64,000 bases of DNA, taken from Entomomonas moraniae (GTDB taxonomy: Bacteria; Pseudomonadota; Gammaproteobacteria; Pseudomonadales; Pseudomonadaceae). A program made the position numbers and the translations under genes. The stretch is taken from assembly GCF_003991975.1 (NCBI RefSeq), contig NZ_CP029822.1, forward strand, positions 620,001 through 684,000. The letters run 5' to 3'. Shown piece after piece: positions 56,959-64,000 of this stretch. Below the pieces are notes generated by a model that did no database searches, was not told the origin of the DNA, and saw nothing but the letters and a program-made list of their open reading frames with translations. The stretch's first letter is position 1. Each line of letters starts with the position of its first letter.

Positions 56959-57411
56959 ATGACAGCACTTTATCCTCTGGCACTTAAACTAACCCATAAA
57001 AAAGTATTGATTGTGGGGGCGGGTAAAGTTGCCTTACGCAAATTAACAGGGCTACTTGATACAGGTGCAGAAATTACGGTTGTTTCACCAGAAATATTGC
57101 CAGAAATACAAAAGATAACACAGATAAAAATTATTGAGCGCCCCTTTGAGAGTGAAGATGTGAAAGGGTTTCATATCATCTATGCTGCCACAAATCAACC
57201 AGCCGTTAATGATAGCGTTGCGCAAAATATTGAAGATTGGCAATGGTTTGATGATACCGCAAATCCTCAAACTTCTAGCTTTTATACGCCCGCGGTAGTG
57301 CGTGTTGATGGTCTAGTTGTGGCTATCTCGACAGAAAATAAAGACCCTGTTAGAGCAAAATCAGTTAAACAGAAATTGACGGATTTTTTACTTGGGTCAA
57401 TTAAATCGTAG
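56959..57411 (+). CDS. Precorrin-2 dehydrogenase (SirC/Met8-like, stand-alone)
   Basis: 150 residues, equal to the N-terminal domain of CysG without its methyltransferase half. It should oxidise precorrin-2 to sirohydrochlorin with NAD+, feeding siroheme or, through cobalt insertion, cobalamin. The Rossmann motif is V-G-A-G-K-V-A-L-R-K near residue 19. The usual catalytic Asp position, by eye alignment, is Ala101 (in D-D-T-A-N-P-Q), while Asp98 and Asp99 lie close by. It is 15 bases after the adenosyltransferase and upstream of the riboswitch. Confidence 0.85.
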   Translation: MTALYPLALKLTHKKVLIVGAGKVALRKLTGLLDTGAEITVVSPEILPEIQKITQIKIIERPFESEDVKGFHIIYAATNQPAVNDSVAQNIEDWQWFDDTANPQTSSFYTPAVVRVDGLVVAISTENKDPVRAKSVKQKLTDFLLGSIKS

Positions 57412-57489
57412 TTATTTTTAATTGCCATGTTATTTTAATGGACTATCTATTAGTATGTTAAATACGTATTACAAATATGTAATAAGCAA

Positions 57490-57640
57490 CTGCTTGTTAT
57501 GGAAACAGGTGTAATTCCTGTGCAGCCCCCGCTGCTGTAAGGTGGACGACCCTTTTGATACCACTGAGTGAATCACTCGGGAAGGTGGAGGGAAGAATGA
57601 AGCTAAGCCAGAAGACCATTTGTAATGCCAAATAACACCT
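57490..57640 (+). promoter_or_regulatory. Cobalamin riboswitch
   Basis: The conserved core is clear: GGAAACAGGTG, then TTCCTGTGCAGCCCCCGCTGCTG (quoted parts GCAGCCCCCGC and GCTGTAAGGT), then ACCACTG, TCGGGAAGG, and the B12 box AAGCCAGAAGACC at 57605-57617. A GC-rich hairpin (CACCTTCGGTG) follows, with the cbiA start 130 bases further on. Adenosylcobalamin binding should shut down expression of the cbi operon. Ends are approximate. Confidence 0.95.
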
Positions 57641-57768
57641 TCGGTGGGAAGGCGGGTTGTGCTTATTCATGTCTACTTATTTCGATTCATCAATAGCAAA
57701 CGCGCATTCCTACTTGTTGATAACAAGGTGTGAATTTTTTGTTTGCGGGTGGATAGGCAAAAAGAGTC

Positions 57769-59124
57769 ATGAAAAAGATCATGTTTGGGGCAACCCATAG
57801 TGGTGCAGGTAAAACCACAATTACTTTAGGTATAATGCATGCCTTAACCTTACGTGGGTTAAAAGTGCAACCTTATAAAGTGGGGCCTGACTATATCGAT
57901 ACAGGGTGGCACCAGTTAGCCACTCATCAAGCTTCTTGTAATTTAGATGCCTTTATGGTGCCTGAAGAGAACTTACATTATCTTTTCCATACCCATGCAC
58001 AAACAGCTGATATCAATATTATTGAAGGGGTGATGGGGCTTTATGATGGCTATGGCATCGATCCTAACTATTGTAGCAGTGCAGCGTTAGCCAAAAGCCT
58101 TGCTTGCCCGATTGTTTTAGTGGTTGATGGTAAGGCAGTTTCTACATCCATTGCGGCTACAGTGAAAGGGTTTCAGGTATTCCAGCCAAATGTACCCATT
58201 GTCGGAGTGGTGATAAATCGGGTTAATACCGATAGCCATTATCAATTATTAAAACAAGCCATCGAGACGTATTGCCAACTTCCTGTATTAGGCCATTTAC
58301 CCAGTCTTGCAGAGCTAGCCTTACCTGAACGGCATCTAGGATTAGTCCCTTCTGAAGAGATGAGCGATATGCAATCCTATTGGCAGAAGTTGGCTGATAC
58401 GGTAGAGCAATACATTGAGATTGATAATATTCTTTCCCTAAGTGAAAGTACTGAAGAAACTATAGTTTCACCTAGGTTACCTGATTCGAGAAACTATCAA
58501 GGGCTTAGAATGGCCATTGCTCAAGATGCGGCCTTCCATTTTTACTATCAAGATAATTTAGAGTTGCTTAAGACTTTAGGCATCACATTAGTTCCTTTCA
58601 GCCCACTTTCTGATAAAGCTTTGCCTGACTGCGATTTAATTTATTTAGGTGGTGGTTTCCCTGAAATATTTGCAGAGCAGCTAGCCGCTAATCTATCTAT
58701 GCGTCAATCTATTGCAGATGCACATCAGCAGTTAATCCCTATTTATGCTGAGTGTGGAGGATTGATGTATTTGGGGGAGTCATTGCAGGTTGATGGGCAA
58801 GTTTACCCAATGGTTGGCGTGTTAACGGGGTACAGTCAAATGAGCAAAGGCTTAAAACGTTTTGGCTATTGTGAAGCAAAAGCGTTACAAAATACGCTAT
58901 TGGCTAATAAGGGTGAAATACTAAGAGGGCATGAGTTTCACCATTCAGAGTTTATTACATCACTTGATTGTGCTTTTGATCTTTATAAAACACGTGATGG
59001 CGAAATCATCAAAACGTGGCAAGGAGGTTATCAGCTGGGTAATACATTAGCCAGTTATTTACATGTTCATTTCTATCAGAACCCTTTTATGCTATGCCGA
59101 TGGCTAGATAGGGCGGTGCAATGA
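57769..59124 (+). CDS. cbiA: Cobyrinic acid a,c-diamide synthase
   Basis: 451 residues. It amidates the a and c side chains of cobyrinate using glutamine and ATP. A deviant Walker A (GATHSGAGKTTITLGI) starts the ATPase half; PYKVGPDYIDTGWH and EGVMGLYDGYG follow. The C-terminal class I glutaminase half has PIYAECGGLMYLGE with the Cys and a late His. First gene after the cobalamin riboswitch; its stop overlaps the cbiB start as ATGA. Confidence 0.96.
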   Translation: MKKIMFGATHSGAGKTTITLGIMHALTLRGLKVQPYKVGPDYIDTGWHQLATHQASCNLDAFMVPEENLHYLFHTHAQTADINIIEGVMGLYDGYGIDPNYCSSAALAKSLACPIVLVVDGKAVSTSIAATVKGFQVFQPNVPIVGVVINRVNTDSHYQLLKQAIETYCQLPVLGHLPSLAELALPERHLGLVPSEEMSDMQSYWQKLADTVEQYIEIDNILSLSESTEETIVSPRLPDSRNYQGLRMAIAQDAAFHFYYQDNLELLKTLGITLVPFSPLSDKALPDCDLIYLGGGFPEIFAEQLAANLSMRQSIADAHQQLIPIYAECGGLMYLGESLQVDGQVYPMVGVLTGYSQMSKGLKRFGYCEAKALQNTLLANKGEILRGHEFHHSEFITSLDCAFDLYKTRDGEIIKTWQGGYQLGNTLASYLHVHFYQNPFMLCRWLDRAVQ

Positions 59125-60092
59125 GCTGCTTTTGGGGGATTGTGCCGATTGTAATTGGATTTATGCTAGATCTATGGTTGGGTGATCCTCCCAATTGGCC
59201 TCACCCTGTACGTTGGATTGGCTCTAGTATCAACTTCTTACAACAACGTATTCGCAAAGTGTGCCAGAGTGAGATGTCTTTAAAATGGGGCGGCTTAGCC
59301 TTGTGGATTGTGATTGTTGGCGGTACGTATTGGGTGACATGGGGAGTTATCTATGTATTGGCACTAGGATCATTCTGGTTAAGCCTTATGGTGCAATGTT
59401 TATTGGCCTATAGCATTTTAGCAACAAAATGCCTGAAAGATGCTGCAGTAACAGTTTTTCAAGCATTGGATATGGGGACAGTAGAGGAGGCTAGAGAAAA
59501 ACTTTCTTATATTGTTGGCAGGGATACTTCTCAACTCGATAAACCTCAGATAACCCGCGCCGTAGTGGAAACAGTGGCTGAAAATACGGTGGACGGTATC
59601 ATTGCACCATTATTTTATTTGTTCATCGGTGGCGTACCTTTGGCAATGGCCTATAAAGCAGTGAATACGTTGGACTCTATGGTGGGTTATAAAACGCCTA
59701 AATACCAAGCTATTGGCTATTGCTCTGCCAAATTAGATGATGTGTTTAATTATTTTCCTGCTCGTATCAGTTGGTTGCTTTTTACGCTAGCGGCTTATTG
59801 GATGAAGCTTAATGCTAAAGCTGCTTTATTGATTGGTTGGCGTGATCGCTATCAGCATAAAAGCCCTAATTGTGCATGGTCAGAAGCAACAGTAGCGGGG
59901 GCGTTAGGTATTCGTTTGGGTGGGCCTAACTGTTATTTTGGCGAGTTAGTTGAAAAGCCTTGGTTAGGCGATGAGACACGCTCTATTGCGCAACAGGATA
60001 TTCAAATAACCATTGCCTTAATGTATCGGGTAGCTTTATTGGCGCTTATTTTATTTGCAGTGATTGACTGCACTATTTACTGGCTAAGTTAA
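59121..60092 (+). CDS. cbiB: Adenosylcobinamide-phosphate synthase
   Basis: 323 residues, an inner-membrane enzyme with five or so helices. It joins the aminopropanol (or its phosphate) arm to cobyric acid. LWLGDPPNWPHPVRWIG at the N-terminus, ETVAENTVDGIIAPLFY in the middle and NSAWSEATVAGALGIRLGG-like PNCAWSEATVAGALGIRLGG near the end are the hallmarks. It overlaps cbiA by four bases and precedes cbiC by eight. Confidence 0.95.
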   Translation: MSCFWGIVPIVIGFMLDLWLGDPPNWPHPVRWIGSSINFLQQRIRKVCQSEMSLKWGGLALWIVIVGGTYWVTWGVIYVLALGSFWLSLMVQCLLAYSILATKCLKDAAVTVFQALDMGTVEEAREKLSYIVGRDTSQLDKPQITRAVVETVAENTVDGIIAPLFYLFIGGVPLAMAYKAVNTLDSMVGYKTPKYQAIGYCSAKLDDVFNYFPARISWLLFTLAAYWMKLNAKAALLIGWRDRYQHKSPNCAWSEATVAGALGIRLGGPNCYFGELVEKPWLGDETRSIAQQDIQITIALMYRVALLALILFAVIDCTIYWLS

Positions 60093-60100
60093 GGATTTGT

Positions 60101-60733
60101 ATGACTTATATTACACAACCACAAAATATTGAAGATAAAAGTTTTGAAATTATTCAACAAATTATTGAGCAAACAAGACCTGACTATCAATTTAAAGACG
60201 AATTACAAGCAAAAATAATTAAGCGTTGTGTTCACACCAGTGCAGATTTTGATTGGCTCGATATTCTTAAGTTTTCTAGTACAGCCAATCAAACATTATT
60301 AGAGGCTTTACAGCGTGGCGCGACGATTTATACAGACACCAATATGGTGTTGTCAGGAATGAATAAAACCCGTTTAGATAAATTAGGTTGCCAATATCGC
60401 TGTTATGTCGCAGACCCCATTACCCGTGAAATAGCTCATCAAAAAGGGATCACGCGCTCAATGGCTGCTGTTGAGCAAGCAGCTAATGAGGAGGGTGAGA
60501 AAATCTTTGTATTCGGTAATGCACCTACTGCCTTATTTCGGCTATTAGAACTCTATCAAGAGGGGCGTTTAAAGCCCTCAGCGGTTGTGGGTGTCCCTGT
60601 AGGTTTTGTGGGGGCAGAAGAGTCGAAGGATGCATTAATGCAAACGGATTTACCCTATATTGCTGCTCAAGGTCGCAAAGGAGGTTCTAATATTGCGGCC
60701 GCTATCATGAATGCTTTGTTATACAGCTTGTGA
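60101..60733 (+). CDS. cbiC: Cobalt-precorrin-8 methylmutase
   Basis: 210 residues. It moves the C-11 methyl group to C-12, giving cobyrinic acid. The His of R-C-V-H-T-S-A-D-F-D is the catalytic one; TDTNMVLSGMNKTRLD, FVFGNAPTALFRLLEL and PVGFVGAEESK are conserved. Short gap (8 bases) to both neighbours in the cbi operon. Confidence 0.96.
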   Translation: MTYITQPQNIEDKSFEIIQQIIEQTRPDYQFKDELQAKIIKRCVHTSADFDWLDILKFSSTANQTLLEALQRGATIYTDTNMVLSGMNKTRLDKLGCQYRCYVADPITREIAHQKGITRSMAAVEQAANEEGEKIFVFGNAPTALFRLLELYQEGRLKPSAVVGVPVGFVGAEESKDALMQTDLPYIAAQGRKGGSNIAAAIMNALLYSL

Positions 60734-60741
60734 GATAGTTA

Positions 60742-61863
60742 ATGGAACACGTTGTCTGGATTGATAATAAACCTTTTCGTAAAGGCTATACCACAGGCTC
60801 TTGTGCAACAGCTGCTGCTAAAGTGGCTGCGTTAATGGTTTTGCAACAAACGGTGATCTCACAGGTATCGATTACGACACCATCAGGTGTTGTACTGGAT
60901 TTAGATGTGTTAGAACCTTACATTGAAGAAAATACGGCCACCGCGGCTATTCAAAAAGATGGCGGCGATGATATCGATGTGACACACGGCATGCTTATTT
61001 TTGCTAGCGTGACTTTAAACAAGTCAGGCGCTATTACTATTGATGGTGGTGAGGGCATTGGTCGCGTGACACGCAAAGGCGTAAGGCATGAGATCGGTGC
61101 AGCAGCCATTAATGATACCCCACGGCGTACGATTGAAGAGGCTGTTCGTGAAGTGATTGGTGAGCAACGTGGTGCCCATGTGGTTATCTTCGCTCCTGAG
61201 GGAGAAGAGCGCGCTCAGCAAACCTTTAATCCTCGTTTAGGCATTATGGGAGGGATTTCTATTATTGGAACAACGGGGATTGTTACCCCAATGTCTGAGG
61301 AAGGATGGAAAAAATCTATTAGTTTAGAAATCGAAATGAAGCGTGAGCAAGGCTTAGACAAAATAATCTTTGTTCCAGGTAATCAAGGCGAAAAGTTTGC
61401 AGAAGCATTAGGTTTTAATAGCCAATACGTTGTCGTAATGAGTAATTTTGTTCGCCATGTTTTGAAGGATGCAGAGCGCTTAGGCTTTAAGCGTGTTTTA
61501 ATTTTAGGGCATTTAGGCAAACTTATTAAAGTGGCGGCAGGTATCTTTCATACCCATAATCATGTAGCGGATGGGCGTATTGAAACATTAATCGCCCTAT
61601 TAGCTTTAATGGGTGTGCCACAAGATTTTTTATTGCAGATTGATCAATGTAAAACGACCGAAGCGGCCATGGAGCTTATTGAGCAAGAAAATTATCAAGC
61701 TGTTTATCAGCAAATAGCTTTACGTATTAAAGAGCGAGTAGAGCAACTGTCTAGGTTTACTAAAAATCCGATGCAGGCTGATGCCGTACTGTGTTCTATG
61801 GATGGCAAACTGTTAGGTTGTAGTGCTCCTTTAACCACGTTAATAGAGGAGTTTCAACTGTGA
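60742..61863 (+). CDS. cbiD: Cobalt-precorrin-5B C1-methyltransferase
   Basis: 373 residues. CbiD, unrelated to the other methyltransferases, methylates C-1 during ring contraction in the anaerobic route. The N-terminus has [17 protein letters not shown], followed by [12 protein letters not shown] and [11 protein letters not shown], all CbiD hallmarks. Presence of cbiD is diagnostic of the anaerobic pathway. The stop overlaps the cbiE GTG start as GTGA. Confidence 0.96.
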   Translation: MEHVVWIDNKPFRKGYTTGSCATAAAKVAALMVLQQTVISQVSITTPSGVVLDLDVLEPYIEENTATAAIQKDGGDDIDVTHGMLIFASVTLNKSGAITIDGGEGIGRVTRKGVRHEIGAAAINDTPRRTIEEAVREVIGEQRGAHVVIFAPEGEERAQQTFNPRLGIMGGISIIGTTGIVTPMSEEGWKKSISLEIEMKREQGLDKIIFVPGNQGEKFAEALGFNSQYVVVMSNFVRHVLKDAERLGFKRVLILGHLGKLIKVAAGIFHTHNHVADGRIETLIALLALMGVPQDFLLQIDQCKTTEAAMELIEQENYQAVYQQIALRIKERVEQLSRFTKNPMQADAVLCSMDGKLLGCSAPLTTLIEEFQL

Positions 61864-62465
61864 TTAGCGTTGTTGGCTTAGGCCCCGGTTCAACCGATTA
61901 TTTAACTCCGTTAGCCAAGCGTTTGCTAGATGAGTGTGATTATGTTGTAGGGTCAACTCGTCAATTAGAAGCCATTGCGCCCCATAATGCAAAAGAGCAT
62001 TTGTTAGATAAAAAATTAGCAGATTTAATTGTTTGGTTAAAACAAAATCAAGCGCTATCTGTTGTGGTGTTAGCCTCAGGCGATCCAATGCTCTATGGGC
62101 TAGGTAAATATATTCGTCAACAGATGCCACAGGATAATGTACAGATAGTATCAGGCATTAGTTCTATTCAGTATCTATTTAGTCGAATCGGCCTTGATAT
62201 GAACGATGTTTACCTCACCAGTAGCCATGGTAAAACTCCGGACTTTGATTTTATGCTACAGCACCCAAAGGTGGCGTTAGTAACCGATGAAAAATTAGGC
62301 CCCTATCAAATAGCACAAGAAATTATTAAACGTGGCTTTCAGCGAAAACTGGTGATCGGCGAAAACCTTTCTTATCCCAATGAATGTATAACACAAAGCC
62401 AAGCAAGCGAAGTGGTAGACAAAACTTATCAAATGAATGTGGTGGTGATTATTGATGAAAGATAA
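61860..62465 (+). CDS. cbiE: Cobalt-precorrin-7 C5-methyltransferase
   Basis: 201 residues with a GTG start that overlaps the cbiD stop. It shares the class III (SUMT-like) methyltransferase fold: [14 protein letters not shown] for S-adenosylmethionine and [11 protein letters not shown]. CbiE methylates C-5 after CbiT acts. In pseudomonads cbiE and cbiT are usually fused as CobL; here they are separate genes, as in Salmonella. Confidence 0.95.
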   Translation: MISVVGLGPGSTDYLTPLAKRLLDECDYVVGSTRQLEAIAPHNAKEHLLDKKLADLIVWLKQNQALSVVVLASGDPMLYGLGKYIRQQMPQDNVQIVSGISSIQYLFSRIGLDMNDVYLTSSHGKTPDFDFMLQHPKVALVTDEKLGPYQIAQEIIKRGFQRKLVIGENLSYPNECITQSQASEVVDKTYQMNVVVIIDER

Positions 62466-63021
62466 TTTATTTATTCGTGGTGATGTACCCATGACCAAAG
62501 AAGAAGTCCGTGTATTAACCATTGATTGGCTAAACCTCTCCCAAGCAAAGACTTTAGTAGATGTGGGTGCAGGCACTGGTAGTATTTGTATTGAAGCCAG
62601 CTTGCGTTACCCCCAGTTACAAACGATTGCCATTGAAAAAAATCCAGAGGCGATTGATTTAATTAAGCAAAACTGTGAAAAGTTTCATGTTAATAATTTA
62701 TACCTTATTGAAGGAGCTGCTCCAGAAGTATTGCCAGAGCAAGCCGTCGATGCCATTTTTATTGGTGGTAGTGGTGGTGAGTTGGATGAAATTATCCGTT
62801 GGGCATTTCGCTCTTTAAATGCGAATGGACGCTTAGTGCTTAATTTTATATTGCTTAATAACCTGATGGAAGCATTGGATATTTTATCTAAGATAGGTTT
62901 TGAAGCTATTGAGGTGACACAGTTACAGGTATCACGTTTAACTAAGTTAGGTAAAGGGAATTATTTTAAACCCAATAATCCTACCTATATTATTTCTTGT
63001 TCAAAAGGGGCTGAAAGCTGA
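62455..63021 (+). CDS. cbiT: Cobalt-precorrin-6B C15-methyltransferase (decarboxylating)
   Basis: 188 residues. A class I methyltransferase that methylates C-15 and removes the acetate carboxyl at C-12. The S-adenosylmethionine loop is [21 protein letters not shown] precedes it and [12 protein letters not shown] follows. I start at the ATG at 62455, which overlaps cbiE by 11 bases; a TTG at 62452 would add one residue. The stop overlaps cbiF as TGATG. Confidence 0.95.
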   Translation: MKDNLFIRGDVPMTKEEVRVLTIDWLNLSQAKTLVDVGAGTGSICIEASLRYPQLQTIAIEKNPEAIDLIKQNCEKFHVNNLYLIEGAAPEVLPEQAVDAIFIGGSGGELDEIIRWAFRSLNANGRLVLNFILLNNLMEALDILSKIGFEAIEVTQLQVSRLTKLGKGNYFKPNNPTYIISCSKGAES

Positions 63022-63800
63022 TGACGACAACCATTGATAACAGTAAGGTTTATTTTATAGGTGCAGGCCCTGGTGACTGCGAACTGATTACGTTAAAAGG
63101 CTATCGTATTCTAGCGCAAGCGGATGTCGTGATTTATGCTGGCTCACTAATTAATCACGACTTACTGCATTATTGTAAGTCAGGGGCTGCTTGTCATGAC
63201 AGTGCATCTCTATCACTGCAAGAAATTATTGATTTGATGAAAGAGGGGATAGATCAAGGCAAGTTGGTGGTTAGACTACAAACAGGTGATCTTTCTCTTT
63301 ATGGTTCCATTCGTGAGCAAGCTGAAGAATTGGCTAAACTTGCCATTGGTTTTATTTCTGTTCCTGGGGTGAGTTCTTTCTTAGGGGCTGCCTCTCAATT
63401 AGGCGTAGAGTACACAGTGCCTGAAGTTTCACAAAGCCTCATTATTACCCGTATGGCAGGGCGCACACCAACCCCAGAATTAGAGTCATTGGAGTTGTTT
63501 GCACAGCACCAAACGTCAATGGCTATTTTCTTGTCGATTCATGACATGGCGAAAGTGGTTGAAAAACTCCATAATCAGGGCAATGGTTATCCTATGGATA
63601 CTCCCGTGGCAGTTATTTACAAAGCAACATGGCCAGATGAGTGTAAAGTCACAGGCACATTAAATGATATTGCCAGTAAGGTAAAAGAGGCTGGTATTAA
63701 TAAAACCGCTTTGATTTTAGTAGGTCGTTTCCTAGGAGAGGAATATTACTACTCCAAGCTTTATGATGCAGAGTTTAGTCATGAATTCAGAAAAGCCTAA
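63021..63800 (+). CDS. cbiF: Cobalt-precorrin-4 C11-methyltransferase
   Basis: 259 residues, SUMT-type fold. It methylates C-11. [38 protein letters not shown] and a late [10 protein letters not shown] are family signatures. Translation is coupled to cbiT by a one-base overlap, and cbiG starts 20 bases before its stop. Confidence 0.96.
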   Translation: MTTTIDNSKVYFIGAGPGDCELITLKGYRILAQADVVIYAGSLINHDLLHYCKSGAACHDSASLSLQEIIDLMKEGIDQGKLVVRLQTGDLSLYGSIREQAEELAKLAIGFISVPGVSSFLGAASQLGVEYTVPEVSQSLIITRMAGRTPTPELESLELFAQHQTSMAIFLSIHDMAKVVEKLHNQGNGYPMDTPVAVIYKATWPDECKVTGTLNDIASKVKEAGINKTALILVGRFLGEEYYYSKLYDAEFSHEFRKA

Positions 63801-64000
63801 ACTCGCTGTATTGACCATAACGCTCGGCGGAAAAACGCAAGCGATGCGTTTGTCACAGTTGCTGCCTTGTGACTGTTTTACCAGTGATAAGCTTGTAAGC
63901 ACAGGGTTTACAGGTTTTAACGGCAGTATGGCGGATTGTGTGCATCGTCTTTTTACAACTTATCAGGCGTTATTGTTTATTTGTGCCACCGGTATTACGG
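63781..64000 (+). CDS. cbiG: CbiG cobalamin synthesis protein, 5' part
   Basis: The ATG at 63781 opens a frame that runs off the window ([14 protein letters not shown], then a Ser/Thr-rich part and L-F-I-C-A-T-G-I near the edge). CbiG opens the delta-lactone ring of cobalt-precorrin-5A in the anaerobic pathway. Position after cbiF and the early A-T-G-I strand fit. Only about 73 codons are visible and it is truncated by the window, not by mutation. Confidence 0.88.
   Translation, partial: MNSEKPKLAVLTITLGGKTQAMRLSQLLPCDCFTSDKLVSTGFTGFNGSMADCVHRLFTTYQALLFICATGIT

Noticed and set aside
1-64000. CRISPR arrays, tRNA and rRNA genes
   Set aside because: No regularly spaced repeats and no cloverleaf-like T-arm (GGTTCGAATCC type) were noticed on either strand; a tRNA search program would be needed to be certain.

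Overview
The window is an A+T-rich bacterial chromosome segment from a gammaproteobacterium. Several pairings are typical of Pseudomonadaceae: a rhodanese of the RhdA type directly followed by psd and then a FimX-like c-di-GMP protein, a BepA-like protease followed by a TusA-family protein, the zapA / 6S RNA / fau block next to ygfB-pepP-ubiH, and a DUF3301 protein. The low G+C, many small secreted proteins and several fresh pseudogenes fit a host-associated low-GC member of that family, for example an insect-gut Entomomonas-like organism. That name is inference from gene content; no search was run.

Layout. 1-6200 is a decayed integrative element. It holds a lambda-type holin pseudogene and a phage virion or lysis-cassette pseudogene, an IS3-type transposase scrap, an intact umuDC operon, a small secreted protein, a candidate small RNA and a shattered tyrosine integrase next to der. 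6262-14644 carries der, a MORN-like repeat protein, a GNAT enzyme, then fau / 6S RNA / zapA on the minus strand and ygfB-pepP-ubiH on the plus strand. 14650-20500 holds envelope proteins and two CPA2 (Kef-type) antiporters around an acyl-CoA thioesterase. 20600-29428 has an EptA-type lipid A phosphoethanolamine transferase, a broken AAA ATPase, pckA, an L,D-transpeptidase, two small envelope proteins, ribE and a PhoP/PhoQ-type two-component system. 29465-34418 has a YiiD-type thioesterase, a lipoprotein, rhdA-psd and fimX. 34562-37254 is a complete pncA-pncB-nadE NAD salvage operon. 37338-53328 is housekeeping: bepA, tusA-like, proS, an L,D-transpeptidase, a ferric-reductase pseudogene, a LOG protein, proP, hslO, dgkA, sspAB, pdxY, a DMT exporter, fbp, a SirB2 protein and rsmC. 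53613-56192 is a classical autotransporter.

56398-64000 is cobalamin metabolism: a PduO-type adenosyltransferase, a stand-alone precorrin-2 dehydrogenase, a well-formed cobalamin riboswitch, and then cbiA-B-C-D-E-T-F-G running off the window edge. The gene order is that of the Salmonella anaerobic (early cobalt) operon, with overlapping start and stop codons throughout. Aerobic pseudomonads usually carry the oxygen-dependent cob pathway, so this is the clearest candidate for an acquired, riboswitch-controlled pathway.

I did not find a convincing wholly new multi-gene system. The less explained signals are a promoter-plus-terminator small RNA candidate at 4264-4410, a perfect 20-bp palindrome overlapping a TATAAT box upstream of proP, an apparently C-terminally shortened ZapA, and a SirC-like enzyme that by eye lacks the usual catalytic aspartate. 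I saw no tRNA, rRNA or CRISPR array.
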